Positions 26,846 to 36,260 of a stretch of 64,000 nucleotides of DNA are shown piece by piece. The stretch covers positions 124,001 through 188,000 of the forward strand of contig NZ_NIXK01000007.1 in NCBI RefSeq assembly GCF_002763455.1, written 5' to 3'. This DNA is from Lentibacillus sediminis. GTDB lineage: Bacteria; Bacillota; Bacilli; Bacillales; Amphibacillaceae. The translations under genes were made by a program, and so were the position numbers. Each line of letters opens with the position of its first letter. The stretch's first letter is position 1. Below the pieces are notes generated by a model, which saw only the letters and a program-made list of their open reading frames with translations, was not told the DNA's origin and did no database searches.

Positions 26846-27199
26846 ATGACCCAACAAACAAGCGAAAAAGTCGATCAGTTTATTCAGGAGCAACCGGAAC
26901 ACCCCCGGCAATTAATGAACCGTCTTCGTAAAATCCTGCTGGAAAGCTCAGAAACAATCACAGAGGAAATTAAATGGAACATGCCCTGCTACTTGGAAAA
27001 TGGCAATGTGTGCTATCTTCAGCCAGCGAAAGCTCATGTCAACCTGGGGTTCTATCATGGCGCGAGTCTCCAGGACCCGGACAGTCTGCTGCAAGGAACA
27101 GGCAAGACGATGCGCCATATTCGCATTAAGAACCCCAAAGATATCCAGCCGGAAAAGTTCACCGCCCTGATCCAGGAAGCCATCCGTCTAAATCAATAG
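26846..27199 (+). CDS. DUF1801 domain protein
   Basis: A 117-residue protein of the DUF1801 (YdhG-like) family: MTQQTSEKVDQFI, ITEEIKWNMPCY, VNLGFYHG and GTGKTMRHIRI are the usual conserved blocks. The fold is small and soluble, and no reaction is known. The upstream GAAAGGGG supports the start. It stands alone between the kinase gene and the dehydrogenase. Confidence 0.75.
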   Translation: MTQQTSEKVDQFIQEQPEHPRQLMNRLRKILLESSETITEEIKWNMPCYLENGNVCYLQPAKAHVNLGFYHGASLQDPDSLLQGTGKTMRHIRIKNPKDIQPEKFTALIQEAIRLNQ

Positions 27200-27283
27200 A
27201 TTGTCCTTCGCTGCTGCCTCATGTTTAGCCCAGCCATTTCACGGAAATACCCTTTTATAACTCAATAAAAAGGATGTGAAGGA

Positions 27284-28417
27284 ATGAAGGCAGTAACATT
27301 TCAGGGCAAAGAAGCAATGGAAACGAAAAATGTTGAAGACCCCCAGCTTCAGGATCAGAGTGACATGATTGTGCGCATTACCGCAAGCGGCATTTGCGGT
27401 TCGGATCTTCACTTATATAAAGGTGGCATCATGCCAGAGCAAGATTATGTCGTAGGACATGAGCCCATGGGAATTGTGGAAGAAGTCGGTTCCAATGTAA
27501 AAAACCGCAAAAAAGGTGACCGTGTTGTGATTCCATTTAATGTCGGCTGCGGGGAATGTTTCTACTGCACACATCAGATGGAAAGTCAATGCGATAACTC
27601 CAACCCACACGGTGAAGTCGGCGGACTATTCGGGTTTGGCGAGCAAAACGGCAATCATCCCGGCGGTCAGGCGGAATATCTGCGTGTGCCTTATGCAGAT
27701 TTTTCATCCTTCAAGGTTCCGGAGTCCAGCGAGTTGGATGATGAACAAGTTGTCTTGCTCTCTGACGTGATTCCTACTTCCTATTGGAGCGTGGAAAAAG
27801 CCGGCGTGAAGGAAGGTGACACCGTCATTGTGCTCGGTGCCGGACCAATTGGCTTAATGACCCAGAAATTCGCCTGGTTAAAAGGAGCGAAACGGGTTAT
27901 CGCCGTCGACCATGTTGATTATCGCCTGCAGCATGCCAAGAAAACAAATAATGTCGAAACATACAGTTTTGCAGATAAAGAAGAAATCGGCAAACTGCTG
28001 CATGAAGAAACAAAAGGCGGTGCCGAAGTGGTCATTGATTGTGTCGGCATGGATGGAAACGTGCCTCCAAATACCGAGTTTGGCTCAGAATCGGACAACC
28101 AGTTTGGCACAATTAGCCCAATCATCACCGCATCCCAGGCAGTTCGCAAATTTGGCAACGTCCAATTAACCGGAGTGTACGGCACAGATGCAAACAACTT
28201 CCCGCTTGGCGATTTCTTTACGAGAAACGTCACCCTGAGCATGGGACAGGCTCCGGTCGTTCATATCATGCCAAAGCTGTATGAAATGGTGGAAAACAAT
28301 GAATTCGACCCAACCGACGTTATTACACACCGCGTAAAACTGGAAGAGGCGGCACAAGCGTACGACACTTTTGACCGTAAAGATGAAGACAGCATCAAGT
28401 TTATTTTCAAGCCGTAA
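27284..28417 (+). CDS. adhB: Zinc-dependent alcohol/formaldehyde dehydrogenase
   Basis: A 377-residue medium-chain dehydrogenase that oxidises alcohols or aldehydes using NAD. Catalytic zinc ligands are C38 (GICGSD) and H59-E60 (GHE); structural zinc cysteines are C89, C92, C95 and C103. The NAD-binding motif GAGPIG is at 185-190. The segment after residue 260 (GMDGNVPPNTEFGSESDNQF) is the insertion typical of the glutathione-independent formaldehyde dehydrogenase group, which includes B. subtilis AdhB. Ribosome binding site AAGGATGTGAAGG precedes the ATG. It is a single-gene unit. Confidence 0.85.
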   Translation: MKAVTFQGKEAMETKNVEDPQLQDQSDMIVRITASGICGSDLHLYKGGIMPEQDYVVGHEPMGIVEEVGSNVKNRKKGDRVVIPFNVGCGECFYCTHQMESQCDNSNPHGEVGGLFGFGEQNGNHPGGQAEYLRVPYADFSSFKVPESSELDDEQVVLLSDVIPTSYWSVEKAGVKEGDTVIVLGAGPIGLMTQKFAWLKGAKRVIAVDHVDYRLQHAKKTNNVETYSFADKEEIGKLLHEETKGGAEVVIDCVGMDGNVPPNTEFGSESDNQFGTISPIITASQAVRKFGNVQLTGVYGTDANNFPLGDFFTRNVTLSMGQAPVVHIMPKLYEMVENNEFDPTDVITHRVKLEEAAQAYDTFDRKDEDSIKFIFKP

Positions 28418-28535
28418 CATTAACGCCGAACCCAACCAGGGATCTGAGCTATTTTCTGGAAGCAAGAATTATTTCAGAGGATGTGCGCCGTAATTCAGCG
28501 GAAACATTCCAGCTCGGGTACTCTCCAGAAGGTTT

Positions 28536-28564
28536 GTGACAAATCCATTTGCTTATGTTAAGAT
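28536..28564 (+). promoter_or_regulatory. Promoter of the thiamine operon
   Basis: GTGACA (28536-28541) and TAAGAT (28559-28564) are separated by 17 bases, a good sigma-A match about 50 bases before the TPP riboswitch. Confidence 0.55.
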
Positions 28565-28615
28565 GCTAGTTAAGTAAACAAATAGGTTGGCAGATTCTTT
28601 TGCCAGCACAAATAT

Positions 28616-28719
28616 TACTACTAGGGGTGCCCAAAGAAAGTGGGCTGAGAGGAAAGCCGATTTTAGCTTTCCGACTCTTATGAACCTGATCTGGATGATA
28701 CCAGCGGAGGGAAGTAGTC
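28616..28719 (+). promoter_or_regulatory. TPP riboswitch (THI element)
   Basis: All conserved parts are present: GGGGTGCCC, GGGCTGAGA, the variable P3 stem, GAACCTGATCTGGATGATACC and AGCGGAGGGAAGT, closed by a stem of ACTACT with AGTAGT. It binds thiamine pyrophosphate and, with the terminator at 28751, shuts off the downstream thiWDME genes when the vitamin is plentiful. Confidence 0.97.
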
Positions 28720-28750
28720 AGGCAATACGTCTATTTATTTGTCGTATGTA

Positions 28751-28783
28751 AAGCCAGATCTCTCTTGCGGATCTGGCTTTTTT
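28751..28783 (+). terminator. Riboswitch-controlled terminator
   Basis: AGCCAGATC pairs with GATCTGGCT, followed by TTTTTT. It lies 32 bases after the TPP aptamer, the expected position for an intrinsic terminator switched by the ligand. Confidence 0.92.
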
Positions 28784-28819
28784 CATGCCCAAAACCCGCC
28801 CCTGTAATAGGAGGATACC

Positions 28820-29308
28820 ATGAATCGAACACGTTTGATTACCACGATGGCTGTTTTTGTTGCCATTGGAACTGTTACCGCCCAATTACTATGGTTTCCC
28901 GCCGGAGTTGCGAGAGCCTATCCGGTGCAGCATGCCGTGAATGTCATGGCGGCTGTTCTGCTCGGACCCGGTCCCGCTGTCGGCATCGCGTTTATGATCG
29001 GCCTCTTACGCAATATGCTGGGGCTTGGTACCTTGTTAGCTTTTCCCGGCGGTATGGTTGGCGCATTGCTTGCCGGTTATTTGTACCGGCTGGTCGGCAA
29101 AACAGGCTGGGCCGCTGTCGGAGAAGTCATTGGCAGCGGTGTCATCGGCGCCCTCATCGCCGTGCCAATCGCTAATTTGCTAATGGGAGATGAAGCAGGC
29201 GCATTAGTTTTTATCCCGCCTTTTCTTATCAGCAGCATAGCCGGCGCCTTCATCGGCTGGTTCGTTGTATCTCGCGTCAAAAAAATCTACCGAAAAGGAG
29301 AAGATTAA
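28820..29308 (+). CDS. thiW: ThiW, thiazole-precursor transporter S component (ECF type)
   Basis: A 162-residue membrane protein of the ThiW family, the substrate-binding subunit of an energy-coupling-factor transporter thought to import hydroxyethylthiazole. It shows five hydrophobic segments and the family motifs WFPAGVARAYPVQHAVNV near residue 26 and LGTLLAFPGGMVGALLAGY near 70. It is the first gene behind the TPP riboswitch, which fits a salvage role with ThiM. The shared EcfAAT module must be encoded elsewhere. Ribosome binding site AGGAGG precedes the ATG. Confidence 0.93.
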   Translation: MNRTRLITTMAVFVAIGTVTAQLLWFPAGVARAYPVQHAVNVMAAVLLGPGPAVGIAFMIGLLRNMLGLGTLLAFPGGMVGALLAGYLYRLVGKTGWAAVGEVIGSGVIGALIAVPIANLLMGDEAGALVFIPPFLISSIAGAFIGWFVVSRVKKIYRKGED

Positions 29309-29309
29309 C

Positions 29310-30116
29310 ATGAACTACCCAGCATGTGCCCTGACGATAGCTGGCACCGACCCCAGCGGCGGTGCCGGCATCCAGGCAGATTTAAAAACCTTTCAGGAAT
29401 TAAAGTGTTATGGCATGTCCGTGATCACTTCCGTCGTTGCCCAAAACACGACTGGTGTACAGCAGGTTCACCATCTTCCGGCCGAGATGATAAAAGAACA
29501 GCTTGAATCCGTCAGCTCCGACATCCCTGTCCATGCATGGAAAACCGGCATGATCGCAAATAAGGAGATGATGCGGGTTATCGCTGAACATATTGCAAAG
29601 CTGGATGCCCCCTATGTGATGGACCCGGTGATGGTGGCGACAAGCGGTGATGCACTGATTGAACAGGAATCGAGGCATTTTTTAATTGAGCATTTGCTGC
29701 CGCACACGACACTTGTCACACCCAATATCCCGGAAGCCGCTTTTATCATCGGAGAAAAAATTGAAACCCTGGAGGATATGCAACAGGCTGCCTCGCAAAT
29801 CGTCGATGTTTATGGAGCAGGCGCCGCTCTGGTTAAAGGAGGGCACCGGGAAGGAGAAGCAGTCGACTTTCTATATGACGGCAGTACCATGCATACATTT
29901 TCCGAAGCCAGGATCCAAACAAACAGCACGCATGGCACAGGCTGCACTTACTCTGCCGCCATCACCGCCTGCCTCAGCAAAGGGATGCCGCTGACTGAAG
30001 CAGTAAAACAGGCAAAAACATTTGTAACTTCTGCTATCCGGCATGCCTTCCCGCTCGGATCGGGAAATGGACCAACAAATCACTGGGCGCTGAGAGAACA
30101 GGGGGTACAACCATGA
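29310..30116 (+). CDS. thiD: ThiD, hydroxymethylpyrimidine/phosphomethylpyrimidine kinase
   Basis: A 268-residue ribokinase-fold enzyme that phosphorylates hydroxymethylpyrimidine twice to the diphosphate used for thiamine phosphate. Signature blocks are AGTDPSGGAGIQADLKTF near residue 8, VMDPVMVATSG near 105 and the ATP/anion-hole motif THGTGCTYSAAI near 210. I start at ATG 29310, one base after the thiW stop, behind AAGGAG; the longer frame from 29265 overlaps thiW. Its 3' end overlaps thiM by four bases. Confidence 0.95.
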   Translation: MNYPACALTIAGTDPSGGAGIQADLKTFQELKCYGMSVITSVVAQNTTGVQQVHHLPAEMIKEQLESVSSDIPVHAWKTGMIANKEMMRVIAEHIAKLDAPYVMDPVMVATSGDALIEQESRHFLIEHLLPHTTLVTPNIPEAAFIIGEKIETLEDMQQAASQIVDVYGAGAALVKGGHREGEAVDFLYDGSTMHTFSEARIQTNSTHGTGCTYSAAITACLSKGMPLTEAVKQAKTFVTSAIRHAFPLGSGNGPTNHWALREQGVQP

Positions 30117-30886
30117 ATCACACAATCATTCAGGAAGTCCGCTCACAGCAGCCGCTGATTCACCATATTACCAATCAAGTGGTGATGAACTTCTCGGCAA
30201 ATGGGCTGCTTGCCTTTGGCGGTGCCCCGGTTATGGCAAAGGCGGAAGAGGAAGCAGCGCACATGGCAGGCCAGGCAGACGCCCTCCTCTTAAACATCGG
30301 CACCCTGACTCTCCCGGATATCGGTGCCATGATCGAAGCAGGAAAGGCGGCAAACCGGAACAACATCCCTGTGGTTTTTGACCCAGTCGGTGTAGCTGCC
30401 ACTCCTTTTCGCGACCAGGCAGTTCAACAGATTCTCCAGGATGTCCGGCCCACCGTTATCAAAGGAAATGCCGGGGAGCTGGCTCATCTGGTGGATATTC
30501 CGTGGCAAACAAAAGGGGTGGAATCTGTCGGTGACGGGAACACCGAAGAGATTGCCGGCAAGGTTGCAGCGACTTATCAAACAACTGCCCTGTTAACAGG
30601 AAAAACTGATATCATCCATACGGGAGAAGCAATCTTTTATAATCTAAGCGGCCACCAGCTGTTAACTCGAATTACTGGTGCCGGCTGTCTGCTTGGTTCA
30701 GTGCTGGCTGCCTGCTTAACAACAGATCATCCGGTAAACGAACAGGCGCAAACTGCTGCAGCTTTTTATGGACTGGCTGCCGGACATGCCGCTTCCCGCC
30801 CTGAAGTCAGCGGAACCGGCACCTTTCTGCCGCGATTCCTTGATGCACTCGCTCTCGATCCCGGTGAATTGGAGGAAGTCAAATGA
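30113..30886 (+). CDS. thiM: ThiM, hydroxyethylthiazole kinase
   Basis: A 257-residue enzyme that phosphorylates hydroxyethylthiazole taken up from outside, making the thiazole half for thiamine phosphate. Motifs: PLIHHITNQVVMNFSANG near residue 14, VVFDPVGVAAT near 90, VIKGNAGELAHL near 118 and ITGAGCLLGS near 191. The start overlaps thiD (ATGA) and the end overlaps thiE, so translation is coupled through the operon. With ThiW it forms a salvage route. Confidence 0.95.
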   Translation: MNHTIIQEVRSQQPLIHHITNQVVMNFSANGLLAFGGAPVMAKAEEEAAHMAGQADALLLNIGTLTLPDIGAMIEAGKAANRNNIPVVFDPVGVAATPFRDQAVQQILQDVRPTVIKGNAGELAHLVDIPWQTKGVESVGDGNTEEIAGKVAATYQTTALLTGKTDIIHTGEAIFYNLSGHQLLTRITGAGCLLGSVLAACLTTDHPVNEQAQTAAAFYGLAAGHAASRPEVSGTGTFLPRFLDALALDPGELEEVK

Positions 30887-31512
30887 CATCGATCCCCATC
30901 AGACAGATGCTGCGTAAATATTTCATTATGGGGAGCCAGGACTGCATTAGTGATCCTGTGGAAATTTTAGAAGCTGCCGCAAAAGCCGGAATCACAGCCT
31001 TTCAATTCCGGGAAAAGGGCCAAGGCTCCTTAAGTGGTGAAGCTAAGCTGGAATTAGGCAAACAGCTTCGGGAGATTTGTTTTCACTACGATATTCCCTT
31101 TTTTATTAATGATGATATTAAACTGGCTGAACCTTTGCAGGCAGATGGCATCCATATTGGACAAGACGATACTCCGGCAGCTGCTGTTCGCCGGCAATTC
31201 CCTGATAAACTTATCGGCCTTTCCCTGTCCAATCCCGATGAGGTCGACCAAAGTCCCCTCTCCTTGATCGATTATGCGGGAGCAGGCCCTGTATTTGCGA
31301 CAGGCAGCAAAGCGGACGCAAAAACAGCGGTTGGCACGGAATGGATCACTTCCTTAAGAAAACAGTTTCCTGACCTGCCTATTGTCGGAATTGGCGGCAT
31401 TACGCCAGCAAACGCTGCCTCGGTGCTGGAGGCAGGTGCAGGTGGTGTAGCTTTCATTTCTGCTGTCAGTCGAGCAATCAATATCCGGCAAGCTGTCCAG
31501 TCAATGGAGTAG
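30883..31512 (+). CDS. thiE: ThiE, thiamine phosphate synthase
   Basis: A 209-residue TIM-barrel enzyme that joins hydroxymethylpyrimidine diphosphate and thiazole phosphate to thiamine phosphate. Conserved blocks: FQFREKG near 43, INDDIKLAEPLQADGIHIGQ (about 78-97), AGPVFATGSKADA near 130 and VGIGGITPANA near 168. Start overlaps thiM by four bases. It is the last gene of the operon and is followed by a terminator. Thiamine monophosphate kinase is not in the window. Confidence 0.95.
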   Translation: MTSIPIRQMLRKYFIMGSQDCISDPVEILEAAAKAGITAFQFREKGQGSLSGEAKLELGKQLREICFHYDIPFFINDDIKLAEPLQADGIHIGQDDTPAAAVRRQFPDKLIGLSLSNPDEVDQSPLSLIDYAGAGPVFATGSKADAKTAVGTEWITSLRKQFPDLPIVGIGGITPANAASVLEAGAGGVAFISAVSRAINIRQAVQSME

Positions 31513-31540
31513 CTTCATTCTAATAATCGAAAGACAGGAA

Positions 31541-31571
31541 CAAAAAGTGGCATACATCTGCCACTTTTTTC
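31541..31571 (+). terminator. Terminator of the thiamine operon
   Basis: AAAAAGTGGCA pairs with TGCCACTTTTTT. It lies about 28 bases after the thiE stop. Confidence 0.9.
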
Positions 31572-31735
31572 GTGTTTCTTTCGATTATAGGGGTGAAACA
31601 AACTTTTTTTCGCGCGCATCTGTGTGCTTTTATCAGGGCATGTAATTCCGCAAACGCCCATTCTTGCAAAATGAATCGCCATCTGGCCTGTTTGCCCATA
31701 GGATAAAGGGAAGAAATTGAACAGGAGGCAAAAAA

Positions 31736-32128
31736 ATGTATCAAAATCGACCACCTTTTTATGATGAAAGGCAATTTAATCTCCCTGAATTCATCTGGGG
31801 ACAATTTTTCCCGGGAGGACAGCAGGGACCAGGACAGCCAGGATGGCCACAGCCGCCAGGCGGTGGCCAAACAGGTGGAGGACCCCCGACTGCCCCGCCA
31901 CCAGCTTTTACTCCACAACAACCGCAGTTCCAGACATTTGCGGTTGATCCGGGCGCCATCCGAGGTTGCTTGTTCCGATTCACCTATATCTGGCTCAGGG
32001 GAGATTCATTCTGGTTTTTCCCGACCTTTGTCGGCCGTAACTCCATCGCAGGTTTCCGCTGGCGAGGTTTCCGTTGGGTTTATTTCGGTGTCGACCTGAA
32101 CAGGGTAGAATCTTTTCAGTGTTATTAA
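31736..32128 (+). CDS. Proline/glycine-rich protein with conserved aromatic C-terminus
   Basis: A 130-residue protein. Residues 25-62 are a flexible Gly/Pro/Gln-rich stretch (GGQQGPGQPGWPQPPGGG), and the C-terminal 55 residues are aromatic and conserved-looking (FTYIWLRGDSFWFFPTFVG, then WRGFRWVYFGVDL). No signal peptide is visible. Related small proteins occur in Bacillus, often labelled as transporter-like, and may be surface or spore associated; I cannot confirm this. Ribosome binding site AGGAGG lies 8 bases before the ATG. Confidence 0.6.
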   Translation: MYQNRPPFYDERQFNLPEFIWGQFFPGGQQGPGQPGWPQPPGGGQTGGGPPTAPPPAFTPQQPQFQTFAVDPGAIRGCLFRFTYIWLRGDSFWFFPTFVGRNSIAGFRWRGFRWVYFGVDLNRVESFQCY

Positions 32129-32205
32129 GGCCAGATAACCAAGGCCAAGCATAGCCGTCACTTTACCGCCCTCCTTTCATAAAATGCAGCAAGGAGGGAT
32201 AACCA

Positions 32206-32397
32206 ATGCATCATACTGCTTTATTGTATTTGACGGCCGTTTTGGCAGGCTTTGCCCTCGTCCATCTTCCTGGTGTGTCTTTTATTGACGGAGGAATTGA
32301 GGAATTCTTTGACGTAGTTGGCGTCGTTGTTATTGTTATATTCTCAGTAGCGCTGATCCACCTGGGCTTCAAAACCCTTTTGCAGAACTGGAAGTAG
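32206..32397 (+). CDS. Small membrane protein, 63 residues
   Basis: Two hydrophobic segments at about 6-24 and 35-55 and a short polar tail (LLQNWK) indicate an integral membrane protein. The start follows AAGGAGGG closely. No family is recognised. It lies between the proline-rich gene and the convergent BCCT transporter. Confidence 0.6.
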   Translation: MHHTALLYLTAVLAGFALVHLPGVSFIDGGIEEFFDVVGVVVIVIFSVALIHLGFKTLLQNWK

Positions 32398-32415
32398 CCG
32401 CGAATTGTTTCATAA

Positions 32416-32456
32416 AGAAGCTCTCCCTTCCAAGATAGAAGAGAGAGCTTTTTTAA
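32416..32456. terminator. Bidirectional terminator
   Basis: AAGCTCTC pairs with GAGAGCTT, followed by TTTTTT. It separates the small membrane gene from the convergent BCCT transporter gene, whose stop is at 32459. Confidence 0.85.
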
Positions 32457-32458
32457 TA

Positions 32459-34018
32459 TTACTTATCCACTTTCTTACGCATTTCCTTTTGCATTTGTCG
32501 CTGCCAAATCAAACCTTGATCGAGCGCCATTTTCTTCGCGATTTTTGGCGCATTCCACAATGGCGGCAATAACAAGAGCGATACCGGAACAGCGGTTATC
32601 ACAATCGAGTTCTGTATTGCGGTAATGCTGCTTTCGCCAATGGTCAGAATTACCGTCGTTGTAGCACCGAAGATCATCGCCCAGAAAACGCGGAGCCAGC
32701 GTCTCGGATGATCGTGACCCTCCAAAGTCGCAGCCACGCTATATGACATGGTATCTACGGTCGTTGCCACAAATACAATCGACACCAGCAGGAAGCCGAT
32801 ACCGAATAATATGCCCATCGGCAGCTGGTCGGTGATCGCCATCACGGCAGCTTCCATTCCGTTTTCATTCAACGCATTCGAAATCGAGCCGGGGTTTTCC
32901 ATTTCAAAATGAACACCGGTTCCGCCAACAACGGCAAACCAAAAATTATTTACTAATGGCGCAACAACTGATACAGCAATAACCAGCTCACGAATCGTCC
33001 TTCCACGGGAAATCCGGCTGATAAAGACAATCAGCATCGGTGCATAGCCGATAAACCAGCCCCAGAAGAAAATTGTCCATCCGGAGAGCCAAGCTTCATC
33101 CCCGCGGTACATCGTCATCTGGAAAAAGTTTTGCAGATGGTAACCAGTTCCGCCGACAAAGCCATCAATAATAAACATCGTTGGCCCGACCACCAGCACC
33201 ACAGCTGCCAGGAATATCGTAAAGCTGACATTGTAGCGGCTCAGTAAAAGAATTCCTCTATCAACACCAGTTGCGGCAGAGATGGCCGCAACCATGCTAA
33301 GGACTAAAATCACGAGGATACTTACGGTGAGGGTGTTTGGCACATCAAATAAATGATTCAGCCCATAAGAGATCTGCAAGCCAAGGAAACCAAGTGGTCC
33401 CAGCGTCCCGGCAACCGTGGCAATAATCGAAAAGATATCCGCAGATGAGCCGAGTACATTATTTTTTCCGTAAATCTTTTCCCCGAAAATGGGATACAGC
33501 AGTCCGCGCGGCTTCAACGGAAATCCTTTGCTGTAATGAACATACATCATCACGACAACAGCAAGGGTACCAAGGATTGCCCATGCCAGGAAGCCCCAAT
33601 GCATAAATGATGTTGCAAATGCTCCCATCACATTATTAAATTCTCCGCCACCTAATGCAGGAGGGGTTGTCATGTAGTGATACATCGGTTCGGATGCTGC
33701 CCAAAATACCCCGCCGCTTGCCAAAAGGGTAACCAAAATCATAGCAACCCAGCGGAAATAGCTGTACTTCGGTTTATCCTGATTACCTAATTTCACCCGG
33801 CCATACTTTGAAAAAGCCAGTCCCAGGCCAACGAAAAAGTTCGCAAGCAGCAAAATCTGCCAGTATGCTCCGAATAAATCAGAGGAATAGGCAAACAGGG
33901 TGCTCACCCAATTTCCCACTGCCTCATTGTTGATCAGCGAAAGAATAATAAATGCAATTAAAAACCCGCCACTTATCCAGAATACCGGCCAATCCAGTTT
34001 CTTCTTGTTTGAATCCAC
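32459..34018 (-). CDS. BCCT-family betaine/choline/carnitine transporter
   Basis: A 519-residue membrane protein with about twelve hydrophobic segments. The family signature is near residues 310-345 (SGWTIFFWGWFIGYAP, then RISRGRTIRE); one tryptophan of the usual WxWW box is phenylalanine. BCCT carriers import compatible solutes such as glycine betaine using sodium or protons and support growth at high salt. I start at GTG 34018 with AGGAGGAG just upstream rather than at 34048. The exact substrate is not predictable. Confidence 0.88.
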   Translation of the reverse strand: MDSNKKKLDWPVFWISGGFLIAFIILSLINNEAVGNWVSTLFAYSSDLFGAYWQILLLANFFVGLGLAFSKYGRVKLGNQDKPKYSYFRWVAMILVTLLASGGVFWAASEPMYHYMTTPPALGGGEFNNVMGAFATSFMHWGFLAWAILGTLAVVVMMYVHYSKGFPLKPRGLLYPIFGEKIYGKNNVLGSSADIFSIIATVAGTLGPLGFLGLQISYGLNHLFDVPNTLTVSILVILVLSMVAAISAATGVDRGILLLSRYNVSFTIFLAAVVLVVGPTMFIIDGFVGGTGYHLQNFFQMTMYRGDEAWLSGWTIFFWGWFIGYAPMLIVFISRISRGRTIRELVIAVSVVAPLVNNFWFAVVGGTGVHFEMENPGSISNALNENGMEAAVMAITDQLPMGILFGIGFLLVSIVFVATTVDTMSYSVAATLEGHDHPRRWLRVFWAMIFGATTTVILTIGESSITAIQNSIVITAVPVSLLLLPPLWNAPKIAKKMALDQGLIWQRQMQKEMRKKVDK

Positions 34019-34292
34019 GTTTCTCCTCCTAATGTTTTTTAGGAGCAAGTGTCTATAATATCATCTTACGCCCGTCATTAAAGACCATTGGATGGCAAAT
34101 GATTATTATATCGTGCTAAAAAATAACCAATGACAAAACCACCAGCTTGCTCAATTTTTTCTCCCATAGTCATTTATTATAGGAATTATTCCCTAGTCCG
34201 TCAAATTTTCATGAAAATTAGAGCAAGCCAGCTAGCCTTCATCCGGCATGCGCATGGGGTGTTTCAGCATTTTTTAATTTGTATTCAAAATG

Positions 34293-35117
34293 TTAGTCGT
34301 TTATGATTCCGTCGACTGTTTCTTCCACTTCCTGGCGGGACATTTTCTCCCGGCCGCTTTCCATCGCTTTTAATGTTTTATGCGCGAGTGCCAGCGGGAT
34401 TTTGCAGAAAAGCAGGATGTTGCGGGTGTGGATGTCTGCTATGTATTGATCGGCCAGCCGCAGATTCCCTTCTGCATAGGCAAATAAGTCATTCCTCGTC
34501 CATCCGTCCGGCACGAATTTTACACCGCGCTCTTTGTCTTCGTCCTGATTGCGGAGAATATTGACCGCCTGCAGTCCGCGGCCATAGCCGATAGCCAGGT
34601 CCCTGTCCGTACTTGTCCCATCATACCACTGCCAAATATCGGAGAGCATCACGCCAACCAGACCGGCAACATAATATGTGTAATCATCCAAGTCGGCTTT
34701 GCTTTTGACATGCCAGTTGCGCTCCGTCCATTTTGCCATTCCACCGGCCATCTCACTGGTCGATGCCTTCACTTTTTCCACAATGCCTTCCGGGCAAAAA
34801 TCGATCCAGTCACCAAGCCTCTTGGTCACTTCCGGCAAAAGAGGTTCATACTGGCTGATCAGCAGCTGATAGGCGTCACGGTCGAACGTTGGTCCAAGCA
34901 AAAGTTCACTGGTGGAGCGCAGCAAATATTGCTTTGTCTCATTATCGAGTTGTTCGTGATCCTCTATTTCGTCGATCGCCCGCATGCATAAATATGCGGA
35001 GCCGACCGTAAATTTCAGCGTTGGTTTAAGCAGCTTAATCGGGATATAAAACGTTCTGCTTGTTTCTTTCAGTACCTGCATCGCTTCTTTTTGCAGTTTC
35101 GCTTGATTCTTCACCAT
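34293..35117 (-). CDS. Squalene/phytoene synthase-family protein (YisP-like)
   Basis: A 274-residue isoprenoid enzyme. The aspartate-rich motifs are DEIED at 49-53 and NQDEDKERG at 189-197, matching head-to-head prenyl transferases. B. subtilis YisP of this family has lost the coupling step and releases farnesol from farnesyl diphosphate, which supports membrane microdomains and biofilm. Whether this copy makes farnesol or a carotenoid precursor cannot be read from sequence; no desaturase gene lies nearby. The ATG at 35117 has AAGGGG upstream. Confidence 0.8.
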   Translation of the reverse strand: MVKNQAKLQKEAMQVLKETSRTFYIPIKLLKPTLKFTVGSAYLCMRAIDEIEDHEQLDNETKQYLLRSTSELLLGPTFDRDAYQLLISQYEPLLPEVTKRLGDWIDFCPEGIVEKVKASTSEMAGGMAKWTERNWHVKSKADLDDYTYYVAGLVGVMLSDIWQWYDGTSTDRDLAIGYGRGLQAVNILRNQDEDKERGVKFVPDGWTRNDLFAYAEGNLRLADQYIADIHTRNILLFCKIPLALAHKTLKAMESGREKMSRQEVEETVDGIIND

Positions 35118-35236
35118 TTGTTACCCCTTCCGTAAAACCCACCTACTGTCACTATAACAAAAATTCCCGACGATTTCCTGTTATTCATCGCCGGGCGGTG
35201 TTATTGGCTGACTTGGCCGGGTCACCGCAGGAACCA

Positions 35237-35389
35237 TTAGCCATCTTTCTCCCGGCAAAAAGCCAGAACCAATAGCCCCGCTCCCAGACCCACGGCACCG
35301 CCAACCTCCATGTTTCCGGATAATGAACCAATGCCAAACCCCAACGCCAGACTGCCGAAAAAAGAAACCCCCGCACCTGCAGCACTCAT
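35237..35389 (-). CDS. Small hydrophobic protein, 50 residues
   Basis: A short frame reading MSAAGAGVSFFGSLALGFGI and ending LLVLAFCREKDG. It has two glycine/alanine-rich hydrophobic segments and a charged C-terminus, typical of a small membrane protein. The ATG at 35389 has GAGGAG 8 bases upstream. No family is recognised. Confidence 0.55.
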   Translation of the reverse strand: MSAAGAGVSFFGSLALGFGIGSLSGNMEVGGAVGLGAGLLVLAFCREKDG

Positions 35390-35543
35390 GATGACCGCTC
35401 CTCATTTTGTGTGATTTCTATTAGTTTATTAATGGCAGTCGAGTTTGGTTAATGGAATTTGAATGGGAGAATTTTTGTGCGGGAGCACAGGCTGGGGCGG
35501 CTGCTGCAGACCGCCCTTTTTGAAGCTGGTGCACTCCGTCTCA

Positions 35544-36221
35544 CTACCGCTCTTCCGGAATCGACCAGTCGATCTCAAGGCGCCCCGCTTCTTTTAAAAA
35601 GGCGTTCGCTCGTGAAAATGGCCGGCTGCCGAAAAACCCCCTGCTGGCCGAAAATGGGCTGGGATGAGGCGACTTGATAATCAGATGGTGATCGGCTGTA
35701 ATCAATTCCTCTTTCGCCTGCGCTTTCTTTCCCCATAAAATGAATACAACAGGATCATGCTTTGCATTGACTTGGCGAATGACTTCATTGGTAAAATGCT
35801 CCCAGCCTTTCCCCTGATGAGATCCCGGCTGTCCAGCTCTTACCGTCAGCACCGTATTTAACAGAAGCACGCCTCCCTCAGCCCAGCTTGTCAGACAGCC
35901 ATGATTCGGAATCGCTATGTCGAGGTCATCATGAAGCTCTTTATAGATATTCTTCAGCGAAGGTGGCACAGACACCTCCGGCTTTACGGAAAAACTCAGC
36001 CCATGCGCCTGATCCGGTCCGTGATAGGGATCCTGCCCAAGGATAACTGCCTTTGTGTTTTCATAGGTTGTGTGGTGCAGTGCGTTGTAAATATCATCCA
36101 TCTTCGGGTAAACCGTTTTTGTCTTATACTCTTTCTTTAGAAATGACCGCAGCTCCTGATAATAGTCTTTGTTAAATTCCGCTTCCATCCTTGGCTGCCA
36201 GTCATTAGTCAAAATTGTCAT
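35544..36221 (-). CDS. ung: Uracil-DNA glycosylase
   Basis: A 225-residue family 1 uracil-DNA glycosylase that removes uracil from DNA as the first step of base excision repair. The catalytic water-activating motif GQDPYHGP is at 62-69 (D64) and the leucine/minor-groove loop HPSPFSA at 186-192, both intact. Length is normal. I start at ATG 36221 behind AAGGAGGGAG, not the in-frame ATG at 36260. A 20-base repeat array lies just upstream. Confidence 0.96.
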   Translation of the reverse strand: MTILTNDWQPRMEAEFNKDYYQELRSFLKKEYKTKTVYPKMDDIYNALHHTTYENTKAVILGQDPYHGPDQAHGLSFSVKPEVSVPPSLKNIYKELHDDLDIAIPNHGCLTSWAEGGVLLLNTVLTVRAGQPGSHQGKGWEHFTNEVIRQVNAKHDPVVFILWGKKAQAKEELITADHHLIIKSPHPSPFSASRGFFGSRPFSRANAFLKEAGRLEIDWSIPEER

Positions 36222-36260
36222 GTCCTCTCCCTCCTTGCTTATGGGATGTTGTTTGTCCAT